From Pantoea sp. Nvir (GTDB lineage: Bacteria > Pseudomonadota > Gammaproteobacteria > Enterobacterales > Enterobacteriaceae): a stretch of 64,000 bases of DNA. The first letter of the stretch is position 1; the number at the start of each line of letters is the position of its first letter. Location: NCBI RefSeq assembly GCF_009829915.1, contig NZ_SZZW01000002.1:62001-126000 (forward strand), written 5' to 3'. Under the pieces are notes generated by a model that made no database searches, was not told the DNA's origin, and saw only the letters and a list, made by a program, of their open reading frames with translations. A program made the translations under genes and the position numbers. Shown in pieces: positions 23,473 to 35,204 of this stretch.

Positions 23473-23514
23473 CTTCTTCTCCTAAACAGTATTATTGGGC
23501 TATCGTGTCGTAGA

Positions 23515-25242
23515 TTAGAAAATTGTTTTCTCTTTAATGAATTTATTCACCAAGTTCATTAAATCTTCCGCTGTAGCTTGAGACAGAGCCTGTTCTACTA
23601 AAGATTTCGCGTCTTCGAAATTTACATTGCGAATGATTTTTTTAATTATTGGAATTGAAATTGTACTCATACTGAATTCATCCAATCCCATACCTAGTAA
23701 CAATAGTGTAGCACGTTCATCACCGGCTAACTCACCGCACATGCCAGTCCACTTTCCTTCATTATGAGATGCGTCGATAACATACTTAATTAACCTAAGA
23801 ACTGATGGTGTCATTGGATTATAGAGATGAGAAATAAAATTATTACCACGATCTACAGCAAGAGTATACTGCGTTAGGTCATTTGTCCCAATACTGAAGA
23901 AATCCACTTCTTTTGCTAGGTCTTGAGCCATTACGACCGAGGCAGGTGTTTCTACCATAATGCCGACTTCGATGGTTTCGTCAAAAGCTTTGTCTTCTTC
24001 ACGTAGTTGCATTTTCATGATTTCCAACTCGGCTTTTAGGGTGCGTACCTCTTCCACAGAGATAATCATCGGAAACATGATGCGCAGTTTGGCAAAGGCG
24101 GAAGTACGTAAAATTGCGCGCAGTTGAGCATGCAGGAGATCTTTACGATCTAGGGCAATACGAATAGCGCGCCAGCCTAGAAAGGGGTTCTCTTCCTTTG
24201 GTAAATTCATATAGGGTAGGCATTTGTCACCACCAATATCCATAGTACGGACAGTCACTGCCTGAGATCCTATTGCCTCAGCCACAGCTTTATAAGCCTG
24301 GAACTGTTCTTGCTCAGTCGGCAGAGAATCACGGTACATAAACAGGAACTCGGTACGGTAAAGACCAATGCCTTCCGCTCCGTTATTCTTAGCGCTTGTA
24401 ATTTCATGCACGGTTCCAATATTTGCACAAACTTTAACTTGATGTCCATCCAACGTGATCGCCGGTAGATATTTGAAATTAGCGAGCTCATGTTTTTCAT
24501 TCAAATATTCTTCCAGAATCACTTTTAACTCTTCTTGCTCACTATCTGACGGATTAACGTAGATTTTATTATTAATGCCATCCAGAATTAGGAAGTCGCC
24601 ATTTTCTACTGTTGTTGTAATGTTGCCGACACCAACAATGGACGGTAGCTCCAGCGAGCGTGCCATAATTGCAGTGTGTGAAGTGCTGCTACCAAGATCA
24701 GTGATAAAGCCCCGCACTTTTTTTAGGTTCAGCTGAGCGATCTCCGATGTTGTTAAATCTTTAGCAACTATGATAGATTCTTCCTGAATATCGCTTAGGT
24801 CAATAATATGTAGCCCTAAAATGTTTTGCAACAGACGTTTACCTATATCGCGTACGTCAGAAGAGCGTTCTTTAAGATATTCGTCTTCCAACTGTTCTAG
24901 AGCTTTTACTTGACTATCAATCACATAATAAACGGCAGTGTCCGCCGTAGTGTGTTTTTTTTTGATTAAATCGACAATCTCTTGTTCTAGTTCTTCGTCT
25001 TCTAACAAGATAATATAGCCATCTAAAATCTTTAATTTTTCTTCGTCAAATGTCTCTCTTGACTTTACTTTAATAGCCTCTAGCTGTTGTACTGTCTGAG
25101 CACGAGCATTAAGAAATCGTTTTACTTCCTGATCGACCTGCTCATTAGAAATCTTTTTGTAGTTGATTACAATTTCATCCTCAGTCAACAGCAGGGTCTT
25201 GCCACAAGCAATACCTGGTGATGCTACAATGCCGGAGATCAT
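23515..25242 (-). CDS. ptsI: PTS enzyme I (PtsI)
   Basis: 575 aa, the E. coli length. It takes phosphate from PEP and passes it to HPr. The phosphorylated His189 lies in [17 protein letters not shown]. coli has GGR where this protein has GSS three residues before the active-site stretch. PEP-site motifs ([41 protein letters not shown]) and the catalytic Cys in [12 protein letters not shown] are present. It sits between ptsH and crr on the same strand. Confidence 0.96.
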   Translation of the reverse strand: MISGIVASPGIACGKTLLLTEDEIVINYKKISNEQVDQEVKRFLNARAQTVQQLEAIKVKSRETFDEEKLKILDGYIILLEDEELEQEIVDLIKKKHTTADTAVYYVIDSQVKALEQLEDEYLKERSSDVRDIGKRLLQNILGLHIIDLSDIQEESIIVAKDLTTSEIAQLNLKKVRGFITDLGSSTSHTAIMARSLELPSIVGVGNITTTVENGDFLILDGINNKIYVNPSDSEQEELKVILEEYLNEKHELANFKYLPAITLDGHQVKVCANIGTVHEITSAKNNGAEGIGLYRTEFLFMYRDSLPTEQEQFQAYKAVAEAIGSQAVTVRTMDIGGDKCLPYMNLPKEENPFLGWRAIRIALDRKDLLHAQLRAILRTSAFAKLRIMFPMIISVEEVRTLKAELEIMKMQLREEDKAFDETIEVGIMVETPASVVMAQDLAKEVDFFSIGTNDLTQYTLAVDRGNNFISHLYNPMTPSVLRLIKYVIDASHNEGKWTGMCGELAGDERATLLLLGMGLDEFSMSTISIPIIKKIIRNVNFEDAKSLVEQALSQATAEDLMNLVNKFIKEKTIF

Positions 25243-25372
25243 AATGTTACCTTTTAATCAAGATGACTCTTTGACCTGATGTGTTACTATTAACGCGGAC
25301 ACACCGGTTGCGATCAAAATTTTTGCACTTAATATTGGCAAACAAGTCGGTGTACTGCAAAAGTGAAATGTA

Positions 25373-25630
25373 TTACTCCAGTACAGCCATTAATTTAACA
25401 AGATGCTTGATAGCATGTTGTTCATCTTCTCCCTCTGCAGAGAGGGTTACAATTGTGCCATGAGTTAAGCCCAATTTCTGCAGCTTAAAAAGACTTTTAG
25501 CATTGGCAGACTGGCCGTTAGAAGTTATGGTGATTTCTGACTGAAATGTTTTCGCCTCTTTAACAAACTGCGCGGCAGGACGAGTATGGAGACCGTTAGG
25601 AGCGGTGATGATAACTTCCTGTTGGAACAT
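25373..25630 (-). CDS. ptsH: PTS phosphocarrier HPr
   Basis: 85 aa, E. coli length. His15 in [17 protein letters not shown] accepts phosphate from enzyme I; Ser46 is in [12 protein letters not shown]. It opens the pts unit, 130 bases before ptsI. Confidence 0.97.
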   Translation of the reverse strand: MFQQEVIITAPNGLHTRPAAQFVKEAKTFQSEITITSNGQSANAKSLFKLQKLGLTHGTIVTLSAEGEDEQHAIKHLVKLMAVLE

Positions 25631-26019
25631 TTTATTTCCCCAACATTATTAGGTTTGATGTTATGGACTTAAATTCTAGTCTTACGCTAAAACTTTAGCT
25701 TGTAATAGGTATATGGGTAGCATAACACTTACTAATAAATGTGATTTAATGAGTACATCATTACAATAAATAGGCAAAATTCATATCTCTAGCTTTAGAA
25801 GCTGCTCATAATGCTGCAATTAGCTAAATTGCCAAATACGTAAAATTAATTTAATTTGATTTATTCCAAACCTGGCTTGATTCCAAGTGTTAAAAAATCT
25901 AGCGACTTTAACTACTGGAGAGAAATGATCAACATTCATTGAAACGGTACTGAAAATAAGATATGTTACACAAAATAGCACCAAGATAGGTGCTATTTTA
26001 AGTTTTCTAGCAGCAAATA
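25631..26019. other. Spacer ptsH-cysK
   Basis: Carries the cysK terminator at its right end and presumably the pts promoter, which I cannot place with confidence. Confidence 0.5.
25972..25999 (-). terminator. Intrinsic terminator after cysK
   Basis: AAAATAGCACC and GGTGCTATTTT form a perfect 11-bp stem around a 6-base loop, 20 bases after the cysK stop. The A and T runs lie in the stem ends, so it could work in both directions. Confidence 0.75.
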
Positions 26020-26991
26020 TTACTGTTGTGTTTCTTTTTTGGTGAAAAGGTCGGCAAACAGAGCTGTACTAAGGTAGCGTTCGCCAGAAGATGGTAGAAT
26101 CACCACGATATTCTTATTGGCAAAGGTATCGTCTTCCCTTAGCTTCAGCGCTGCCGAAACGGCTGCACCAGAAGATATACCTGCTAGAATACCTTCCTCT
26201 TCCATTAACTTACGTGCGGTGCTGATGGCGTCTTCGTCGGTGATGGAGACCACACGATCTACTAAATTCAGGTCTAGGTTGCCGGGAATAAATCCAGCAC
26301 CGATCCCTTGAATCTTGTGCGGACCCGGTTTTATTTCTTTGCCTGCAAGTACTTGAGCAATGACCGAAGAAGCAGTAGGCTCCACTGCTACAGTAATAAG
26401 ATCTTTCTTTCCTTTTGTATGCTTAATGTAGCGCGAAACACCAGTTAACGTACCTCCAGTACCAACGCCTGCAATAAAAACATCCACCGTACCGTCAGTA
26501 TCTTCCCAGATTTCCGGACCGGTAGTTTTCTCATGAATTTCGGGGTTGGCCGGATTATTAAACTGATTAAGCAGCACATACTTGTTTGGATCGCTATCAA
26601 CAATTTCTTCAGCTTTAGCAATGGCGCCTTTCATTCCTTTAGGCCCTTCGGTTAGTACTAGATCTGCGCCTAGGGCTTTTAGTAACTTACGACGCTCAAC
26701 TGACATGGTTTGCGGCATGGTTAGCGTCAGCTTATAGCCACGTGCGGCAGCAACATATGCCAGTGCAATGCCAGTATTACCGCTGGTCGGTTCGACTAAT
26801 TCAACACCGCATTTTAAAATGTGGCGCTTTTCTGCGTCCCAAATCATATTAGCACCGATACGGCATTTAACACTAAAGCTCGGATTGCGGGACTCAACCT
26901 TTACTAAAATATAGCCTTTACCAATACGGTTCAGCCGAACTAGCGGTGTATGACCAATTGTCAAAGAGTTATCTTCATAGATTCTATTCAT
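26020..26991 (-). CDS. cysK: Cysteine synthase A CysK
   Basis: 323 aa, E. coli length. A PLP enzyme making cysteine from O-acetylserine and sulfide. Lys42 ([15 protein letters not shown]) binds PLP; the substrate loop TSGNTG and the phosphate-binding [10 protein letters not shown] are intact. With cysM decayed, this is the only cysteine synthase seen here. cysZ, normally just upstream, is also a relic. Confidence 0.96.
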   Translation of the reverse strand: MNRIYEDNSLTIGHTPLVRLNRIGKGYILVKVESRNPSFSVKCRIGANMIWDAEKRHILKCGVELVEPTSGNTGIALAYVAAARGYKLTLTMPQTMSVERRKLLKALGADLVLTEGPKGMKGAIAKAEEIVDSDPNKYVLLNQFNNPANPEIHEKTTGPEIWEDTDGTVDVFIAGVGTGGTLTGVSRYIKHTKGKKDLITVAVEPTASSVIAQVLAGKEIKPGPHKIQGIGAGFIPGNLDLNLVDRVVSITDEDAISTARKLMEEEGILAGISSGAAVSAALKLREDDTFANKNIVVILPSSGERYLSTALFADLFTKKETQQ

Positions 26992-27252
26992 ATCCCTTCC
27001 TTAACTATATGAAATATTAGAAACTCTTAAAGCATACCCTTTCTATCTACACGTGGAAGGAAAGAAAAAGTATATTTATATATCTCTATGCAATATGCTG
27101 CGCCGGAAACTGCATCAGCAGTTTTGTTAAAAATTAACTTAGCTTAAATGGGAGTCAATTAGCTAATATAGTAATTGGACCATCTAACTATCAGGTCACC
27201 ACATACACCATCATCTCTATATAAGAGATCCTTGCCAAGTAAAAAACATGAA

Positions 27253-27392
27253 TCATGTGTTAAGTAAAATTAATAGTGCACCAAATACTACTGTTAGACC
27301 TTTAATGCCCAAGCAGTACCAATGAGTATTGGTCGTAAGCTGATTTTTATAGTGATTGAAGTGAAAATGTAAGCATAAGACAGTACTGCGAT
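27253..27392 (-). pseudogene. cysZ: cysZ relic (sulfate transporter), C-terminal part
   Basis: At the exact E. coli position of cysZ, the minus strand reads IAVLSYAYIFTS...IKISLR (E. coli LAIQYCDYPFDN..HKVPFK), IGTAWALK (MRTALRTRK) and, after a frame change, LTVVFGALLILLNT followed by a stop (ITNMQFGALTSLFTM). Similarity is modest but in order and spacing. The rest of the gene is not recognisable. Confidence 0.5.
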
Positions 27393-27500
27393 TTTAGGTG
27401 CTAAACAGGCACCGTGGCGCTAGTAAGAAGAACCATCTGTTTAAAACTAGAAACAAAAAGAACAAAATAGCAAAAAACCAACTTTGTATTACAGAAACCT

Positions 27501-27529
27501 GTAACATACTATAATCTATAGTATGTTAC
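27501..27529. repeat. Perfect 13-bp inverted repeat
   Basis: GTAACATACTATA and TATAGTATGTTAC around a 3-base loop. A further TATAGTAT half-copy follows at about 27532. No T-run and no adjacent gene end. Confidence 0.85.
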
Positions 27530-27693
27530 TTATAGTATATATTTCAATATGTTCAGCTAGCTTTTTTTCTGGTAGGCAATTATATTCGTTAGTCTCTAGT
27601 CATCATTACTCGAAGCTGTGTAGCCGGTAGTTTAAAGAGTGATTTGTCATTAAAACAACTACTACATGAGTTGCATGTTCCAATGAACAAGGC

Positions 27694-27749
27694 AATAAGG
27701 AAATAAGGAAATAAGGAAATAAGGAAATAAGGAAATAAGGAAATAAAGA
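27694..27749. repeat. 8-bp tandem repeat, six perfect copies plus one imperfect
   Basis: The unit AATAAGGA repeats six times without change from 27694 to 27741, followed by AATAAAGA. It lies 280 bases upstream of zipA in noncoding DNA. Such repeats vary in copy number by replication slippage. Confidence 0.95.
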
Positions 27750-28030
27750 GTTAGATAAATATGATATGTCATGTGTACCAACAGAATAACACTGAATGTT
27801 TAGGGAGGAAGATAACCAGCTTCCAGTTTTCTTTAGTAAAATGCACACCATTATAAATTGAGAAAATGTGCTATAGATGAGATGAAATCAACAACAAACT
27901 TGGAGAAATTATTTTTTTTCTATCGAAAAACTTTGCCCATACTTGCGCTTGTTTAGTAGATAGATCAAGATAGTTAGAAAATAAAATTTTCCATAGTGGA
28001 AATTTGTTAGAACAATTAGATGATGTAATT

Positions 28031-28816
28031 ATGCAGAATTTACGTCTTATACTAATTATTATTGGAGCGGTAGCTATTATAGCAGTTCTTCTTCATGGGT
28101 TATGGACCCGCCGTAAAGAGCGCACGATAGCGATGTATTATGATCTCCCATATAAACGGTTTAACCAGCACAATGATGAAGAAACTGTTCTCGATAACAG
28201 AGAGAATACGAACGAGCTGTACGTAAACTACAAAAGAGCGCCTCAAGAACCGCGATTTAGTGGTTTCTACGACGATCTAGAAGAGGAAGATAATGTACCT
28301 GTATTGAGCGTAGCATCAGAAACACCGTGTCAGCAGCCTATTAATAATAAATCTACTCATCACGAGTATAAGTCTGCAGAATGTACAGGTCTGTTGAAAG
28401 AAACTGTGGTGGTAATTCATGTAGCCGCTCATACCGACAGCATGTTGAACGGTAAAGAACTGTTACAGAGTATTCTTCAAGCTGGCTTCCAATATGGTGA
28501 AATGAATATTTTTCATCGTCATCTTAGCCTAACGGGTAGTGGCCCTGTGTTATTTAGCTTAGCTAATATGGTAAAACCTGGCTCGTTTAATCTGAATGAG
28601 ATGTCCGATTTTGCTACTCCAGGTGTTTCTATTTTTATGAGAGTGCCTTCCTATGGCGATATGAATCAGAAATTCAAACTAATGCTGCAATCTGCACAAC
28701 GTATTGCGGCCGATGTGGGCGGTTTAGTGCTTGACGATAAGCGTTGCATAATGACACCGCAGAAGCTAGAAATTTATAAGAACTATATTAGTAAGGCCAT
28801 TGATGCTAGAAAATAA
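28031..28816 (+). CDS. zipA: Cell-division protein ZipA with shortened linker
   Basis: 261 aa from the ATG at 28031, against 328 in E. coli. N-terminal membrane anchor [21 protein letters not shown] (about 3-23) and charged segment, then a C-terminal FtsZ-binding domain from about 125 ([48 protein letters not shown]). The long Pro/Gln-rich linker of E. coli is reduced to about 70 mostly polar, non-Pro/Gln residues. A TTG 27 bases upstream is in frame; homology favours 28031, though no strong ribosome site is seen. ligA follows, as in E. coli. Confidence 0.92.
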   Translation: MQNLRLILIIIGAVAIIAVLLHGLWTRRKERTIAMYYDLPYKRFNQHNDEETVLDNRENTNELYVNYKRAPQEPRFSGFYDDLEEEDNVPVLSVASETPCQQPINNKSTHHEYKSAECTGLLKETVVVIHVAAHTDSMLNGKELLQSILQAGFQYGEMNIFHRHLSLTGSGPVLFSLANMVKPGSFNLNEMSDFATPGVSIFMRVPSYGDMNQKFKLMLQSAQRIAADVGGLVLDDKRCIMTPQKLEIYKNYISKAIDARK

Positions 28817-28875
28817 TCAGAGACATTAATCCTTAATTACAATCCCCACTCTTGCCTGTCCAGTTTTTTATTTGA

Positions 28876-30903
<2,028 letters not shown>

Positions 30904-31177
30904 CATGCGGATGGGGGTAAGTCGTATTTGGTTAAAAGTATTAATATGGTAATAAAATTTGGTAAATGTAAAAATTGGATGATTATTTATCTGTCAGATC
31001 CTCTATCTGTTATATGTACTAATTTACGATTAAAGGGGAAATTCCCTTCCACCTGATTCTCGGCGCACCGACACTTATGACATTACCCATCACAATATCG
31101 ATTATCTTAAAGGGTTTAGTAAAATTCCTTAAATCAAGCTCGCTTCTGCCTACAGGATTGTGTTATGTTTTCGAGAT

Positions 31178-32173
31178 TTAATCATTGCCTTTTTCACATC
31201 CTGTGTTTGTTTTTTCATATAGCTGATGATAGTACTGAGCGATAAAAGAACAGACCATTAACTGAATTTGATGGAAAATCATCAGCGGTAGTAAAACAAT
31301 TCCGACTACGTTGGCCGGAAACAAAATGTTTGCTAGCGGCACACCGTTCGCTAAGCTTTTTTTTGATCCACAAAAAAGCACGACAATCTCGTCAGCACGG
31401 CCAAATCCTAAAAAGCGAGAAACGCAAATATTAATTGCTAATACCATAGCGAGTAATATAAAACAGCCTGCTACAATCCATAGCAGTGTGTTAGTGCTAA
31501 CTTGATGCCAGATACCATTGGCCACTGCTTCGCTGAAGACAGAGTAAACCACTAGTAGAATTGACATCTGGTCAATTCTACTAATTAGACTGTGATTTTT
31601 CTCTACCCATATGGCAATCCAGCGACGAGCAAGGTGACCTATTAAAAAAGGCACTAGCAGTTGAAGCAAAATTTTACCGAATTGTTCAAATACATTGATA
31701 GACATACTATTGTGCATGTCCATTACAATATTCACTAAAAGTGGGGAAATAAAGATACTTAGCAAACTGGATGCAGAGGCGCTACAGACCGCTGCCGCTA
31801 CGTTGCCACCTGCCAAAGAGGTAAAAGCAATGGCAGACTGTACGGTTGCAGGCAAAATACATAGGTAGATAAACCCAGCATAAATCTCAGCACTGATATT
31901 TACCGGATGCCACCAGACAAGTAACAGCCCCAAAATCGGGAAAAGTAAAAAGGTACTCAACATAATCCACAAATGGAGACGCCAATGACTACTGCCCGCG
32001 ATGATTTTTTCGTATGATAATTTCGCGCCGTGCATGAAAAAAAGTAGAGCAATAGCAGCTATAGTGAGGTATTCAAAAATGTTAACAACAATACCTTTTG
32101 CAGGTAAAAATGTAGCCAGCACAATAACACTAACAAGCTTAACCACCATCGGATCGAATCTTATAAATCTCAT
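31178..32173 (-). CDS. yfeH: Bile acid:sodium symporter family protein YfeH
   Basis: 331 aa against 332 in E. coli YfeH, a member of the SBF/BASS family with about nine to ten membrane segments and unknown substrate. Family motifs such as LLFFMHGAKLSYEKI, ILPATVQSAIAFTSLAGGN and FCGSKKSLANGVPLANILFP are intact. It lies convergent with ligA, as in E. coli. That a transporter without known role survives this much gene loss suggests it matters to the symbiosis, but this is inference. Confidence 0.88.
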   Translation of the reverse strand: MRFIRFDPMVVKLVSVIVLATFLPAKGIVVNIFEYLTIAAIALLFFMHGAKLSYEKIIAGSSHWRLHLWIMLSTFLLFPILGLLLVWWHPVNISAEIYAGFIYLCILPATVQSAIAFTSLAGGNVAAAVCSASASSLLSIFISPLLVNIVMDMHNSMSINVFEQFGKILLQLLVPFLIGHLARRWIAIWVEKNHSLISRIDQMSILLVVYSVFSEAVANGIWHQVSTNTLLWIVAGCFILLAMVLAINICVSRFLGFGRADEIVVLFCGSKKSLANGVPLANILFPANVVGIVLLPLMIFHQIQLMVCSFIAQYYHQLYEKTNTGCEKGND

Positions 32174-32501
32174 TCTAATATCCGTTTAAAATAAAATTAT
32201 GAGATTATTTGAACCTATTTTTTTAGTTAAGTCAAAGAGACTATACTGATATCTGCTTCACCTTAATTAAAGGTGAAGTATTCATGATTACAGCTATGCA
32301 TTTACCTTCCTCAATCCGTTTTTTCCTATTCCTGTTATGTATAACTGGAACAGTTAGTTGGTTTCAAGCTACTGCATTTTTGATTCTGATAATGTATACA
32401 TTGATATCTAAGCTTATTTCTTACAATTAGCTGATGAAATTCTGTCGTTTTGCATACTAAAAAAGTATTCAGTACGAACGTAATTAAGTATCTTAATCTA
32501 G
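32174..32501. other. Spacer yfeH-tRNA-Lys
   Basis: Contains a 9-bp perfect hairpin (32256-32278) that may end the tRNA transcript, and probably the yfeH promoter. No gene seen. Confidence 0.5.
32256..32278. repeat. Perfect 9-bp inverted repeat between yfeH and tRNA-Lys
   Basis: CTTCACCTT and AAGGTGAAG around AATTA. There is no T-run. It lies about 220 bases downstream of tRNA-Lys in the minus direction. Confidence 0.7.
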
Positions 32502-32574
32502 TGGGTCGTGCAGGATTCGAACCTGCGACCAATTGATTAAAAGTCAACTGCTCTACCAACTGAGCTAACGACCC
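32502..32574 (-). tRNA. tRNA-Lys (TTT)
   Basis: 73 bases, essentially identical to E. coli tRNA-Lys with anticodon TTT. The discriminator is A, but the following bases are CTA instead of CCA, so the 3' CCA is not encoded. It follows tRNA-Val in one apparent transcript. Confidence 0.97.
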
Positions 32575-32631
32575 AAACTGGTGGGCTATTCTGTTACTAA
32601 CCGCGGAACATTTTAATTATTAAGATGTTTG

Positions 32632-32704
32632 TGGGTGATGACGGTCTCGAACCGCCGACCCCCTCCTTGTAAGGGAGATGCTCTACCAACTGAGCTAATC
32701 ACCC
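32632..32704 (-). tRNA. tRNA-Val (TAC)
   Basis: 73 bases matching E. coli tRNA-Val with anticodon TAC. All stems pair, with one added G-T pair in the anticodon stem. CCA is not encoded (CAA follows the discriminator A). First gene of the tRNA-Val/tRNA-Lys pair, as in the E. coli valU-lysV operon. Confidence 0.97.
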
Positions 32705-32722
32705 CCGCTGTCTAGCCTTGTT

Positions 32723-32750
32723 ATTATAGAGATAATATAAAGGGAGTCAA
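32723..32750 (-). promoter_or_regulatory. Sigma-70 promoter of the tRNA-Val/tRNA-Lys unit
   Basis: On the minus strand TTGACT (32750-32745), a 16-base spacer, then TATAAT (32728-32723), about 19 bases before tRNA-Val. Both hexamers are at or near consensus. Confidence 0.8.
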
Positions 32751-32785
32751 CGCTTTTTAGAACTAAAATATGTGTTCAATATAAA

Positions 32786-32833
32786 ATTCAGTAACACTAG
32801 CATCTTGGATGAAAGATGCTAGTGTTACTGAAT
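32786..32833. repeat. Perfect 21-bp inverted repeat
   Basis: Left arm 32786-32806 begins ATTCAGTAACACTAG and the exact complement spans 32813-32833, around the loop GGATGA. It shares its last bases with the next inverted repeat. On the minus strand the stem is followed by a short T-run (TTTTAT). Confidence 0.95.
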
Positions 32834-32865
32834 AAACGTGCGGCTTCAAGCCGCACGTTTATTCA
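32829..32865. repeat. Perfect 18-bp palindrome adjoining the 21-bp inverted repeat
   Basis: Arms at 32829-32846 (TGAATAAACGTGCGGCTT) and 32848-32865, exact complements around one central base, so a folded RNA would have a 16-bp stem and TTCAA loop. Its core is GC-rich (CGTGCGGC). It lies between the tRNA promoter and gltX. Confidence 0.95.
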
Positions 32866-32978
32866 AATGTGGATGCGTAATATTGAATATAATATGTACA
32901 CTGTTTTTTCGTCCAGCCCGTTTTTCATTACTTAGATAGATAATACTTGCATAAAAAAATATATTAAGGCACTGCTGA

Positions 32979-34397
32979 ATGAAAATTAAAACTCGCTTCG
33001 CACCCAGCCCTACGGGCTATTTGCATGTTGGCGGTGCACGTACCGCGTTGTATTCTTGGCTCTATGCGCGCCATAAACAAGGCACATTTGTTCTGCGTAT
33101 CGAAGATACTGATCCGGAACGTTCTACGTCGGAGGCCATTGAAGCAATTATGGATGGCATGAATTGGCTCAATCTAGACTGGGACGAGGGTCCATACTAT
33201 CAATCTAAACGTTTAGAACGCTACAATTCAGTCATTGAGACAATGCTAGATGTAGGTACTGCTTATAGGTGTTACTGTTCTAAACAGCGTTTGGAAAATT
33301 TGCGTGCAACTCAAATGGCCAAAGGTGAAAAACCGCGCTACGACGGGAATTGTCACGATAGCCATGCGCATCATACAACAGATGAGCCTCATGTAGTACG
33401 CTTTCGTAATCCGTGTAAAGGCTCAGTCATCTTTAATGATCAGATCCGTGGTTCGATTGAGTTCAGTAATCAAGAGTTAGATGATCTTATTATTCGTCGG
33501 ACTGATGGTTCGCCGACTTATAACTTTTGCGTTATCGTTGACGACTGGGATATGGGTATCACCCATGTTATTCGTGGTGAAGATCATATTAACAACACGC
33601 CGCGCCAGATTAATCTCCTTAAGGCGATTGGTGCACAGGTGATACCGGTCTACGCGCACGTTCCGATGATTTTAGCAGACGATGGGAAAAAGCTATCCAA
33701 ACGTCATGGAGCGGTGGGCATCATGCAATATCGCGACGAAGGCTACCTTCCGGAAGCATTACTTAATTATTTGGTACGTCTGGGGTGGTCCCATGGTAAT
33801 CAGGAGATTTTCTCAATTCTAGATATGAAGAATTTGTTTACTTTAGACGCCGTTAACAAGTCTGCTAGTACCTTTAATACTGAAAAATTACTATGGTTGA
33901 ATCATCACTATATTAACAACCTGCCGTCAAAATATGTAGCGACTCATCTGCAATGGCATATTAAACAGCAAAATATCGACACACATACTGGACCGGAATT
34001 GGCAAAATTAGTTAAGTTGTTAGGAAAACGCTGCAAGACTTTGAAAGAAATGGCTTATTCTTCTCGTTATTTTTATGAAGAGTTTAATGAATACGATGCA
34101 GATGCGTCGAAAAAACACTTGCGTCCGATTTCGCGTAAGTCACTGGAATTAGTGCGTGACAAGTTAGCCACCCTTATCAGCTGGACAGCGGAAAATATTC
34201 ATTATGTGATTCAAAGCACGGCGGATGAGCTAAATGTTGGGATTGGCAAAGTCGGAATGCCTTTGCGCGTTGCTGTCACTGGCACGGGTAAGTCTCCTGG
34301 ATTGGATGTTACCATCGAAGTAATCGGGCGTAGTCGAAGTGTGGCACGCATTGATAAAGCTCTGGCATTTATCGCTAAGGGTGAAACGCACGTCTAA
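32979..34397 (+). CDS. gltX: Glutamyl-tRNA synthetase GltX
   Basis: 472 aa against 471 in E. coli. Class I synthetase charging tRNA-Glu. The HIGH-type motif [10 protein letters not shown] is at 9-18, the KMSKS-type motif is KLSKRHG (near 237), and the zinc-binding region around CYCSKQRL and CHDSH is kept. A TATAAT at 32888-32893 may be its -10 box, though no clear -35 is found. It is divergent from the tRNA-Val/Lys unit, as in E. coli. Confidence 0.97.
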   Translation: MKIKTRFAPSPTGYLHVGGARTALYSWLYARHKQGTFVLRIEDTDPERSTSEAIEAIMDGMNWLNLDWDEGPYYQSKRLERYNSVIETMLDVGTAYRCYCSKQRLENLRATQMAKGEKPRYDGNCHDSHAHHTTDEPHVVRFRNPCKGSVIFNDQIRGSIEFSNQELDDLIIRRTDGSPTYNFCVIVDDWDMGITHVIRGEDHINNTPRQINLLKAIGAQVIPVYAHVPMILADDGKKLSKRHGAVGIMQYRDEGYLPEALLNYLVRLGWSHGNQEIFSILDMKNLFTLDAVNKSASTFNTEKLLWLNHHYINNLPSKYVATHLQWHIKQQNIDTHTGPELAKLVKLLGKRCKTLKEMAYSSRYFYEEFNEYDADASKKHLRPISRKSLELVRDKLATLISWTAENIHYVIQSTADELNVGIGKVGMPLRVAVTGTGKSPGLDVTIEVIGRSRSVARIDKALAFIAKGETHV

Positions 34398-34535
34398 TAG
34401 AAAAAACAGAGGTATTAACTCTGGAATTTATAACAAAGATTTCATCAAGTACATCTTTTGGGTAAACGTTAAACAGACCTCTAAAATAACTAGCCAACGA
34501 TTATATCCGATCAATAGCACTTTTTATCTTTGATA

Positions 34536-34564
34536 TTGACACATACATAGTATGGTTTTATATT
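34536..34564 (+). promoter_or_regulatory. Sigma-70 promoter of tRNA-Ala
   Basis: Consensus TTGACA (34536-34541), a 17-base spacer, then TATATT (34559-34564). Transcription would begin about 34571, inside the small hairpin at 34568-34591. Confidence 0.75.
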
Positions 34565-34567
34565 ATA

Positions 34568-34591
34568 CTGCTAATAGTGTCCTATTAGCAG
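34568..34591. repeat. Perfect 10-bp inverted repeat at the tRNA-Ala start site
   Basis: CTGCTAATAG and CTATTAGCAG around TGTC. It lies between the predicted promoter and the tRNA, so it would fall at the 5' end of the precursor rather than act as a terminator. Confidence 0.75.
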
Positions 34592-34601
34592 CTTTCAGGC
34601 T

Positions 34602-34674
<73 letters not shown>

Positions 34675-35204
34675 TCATTTTACAAATTTAAATTTCCTGA
34701 GTGCATTACAAAATTAATGAATTATTTTTTTTATTTTGAGTGAAAATAGGAGGGTCTAAGAACACTTCTCTTCTTCATTTTGAATGGTTGATAAGTTTTG
34801 ATGGTAAATTACTATGTAATTTTATAAATACAAGAACATATACAAAATTAAAAATTGTGCTTGTGCTCAACGTTTAGCAAGATATTCTATGTATATGTGT
34901 TATTAGATAATGTGTAGTGTCTGTAGGATAAAGCTGTGTATAACAGTTTACGCCTGAATTATTGAGATAATTTTATTTATCACGATCTATATATTCATAG
35001 ATATATTACTTATAATCAGATAATCAGTTCGGGGAACTGAGGTTAGAATGGCCTTGCTTATTTTTTAGCGAGTTATTTTTACTAAAAAATTATAGCAATT
35101 GCTATAATTTATAGCAAAATATATTATTAGTGCATTTTTATTTATCGCGATCAGACTATAAGCTGGCATGGTTAACGCGAGTTCAGACAGACGGGTGAAG
35201 CATT
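34675..35204. other. Spacer tRNA-Ala-mntH; nupC/yfeA region deleted
   Basis: No gene seen. Carries the MntR-type operator near its right end. Confidence 0.5.
35087..35110. promoter_or_regulatory. Predicted MntR operator at mntH
   Basis: A perfect 24-bp palindrome with core TATAGCAATTGCTATA. The E. coli MntR box at mntH has core ATAGC-4-GCTAT inside an AAA...TTT frame; the same plan is seen here. It contains TATAAT (35103-35108), which may be the -10 box, and lies about 95 bases before the mntH start. Confidence 0.75.

Larger units (their letters stand above)
26992..28030. other. Decayed spacer cysK-zipA with cysZ relic, hairpin and tandem repeat
   Basis: One kilobase between divergent cysK and zipA. 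It holds the cysZ relic, a perfect 13-bp hairpin and an 8-bp tandem repeat, each listed separately. Confidence 0.6.

Noticed and set aside
27606-27851. 81-codon minus-strand frame with SLFPYFLI repeats
   Set aside because: It is the translation of the 8-bp tandem repeat; no homology or ribosome site.
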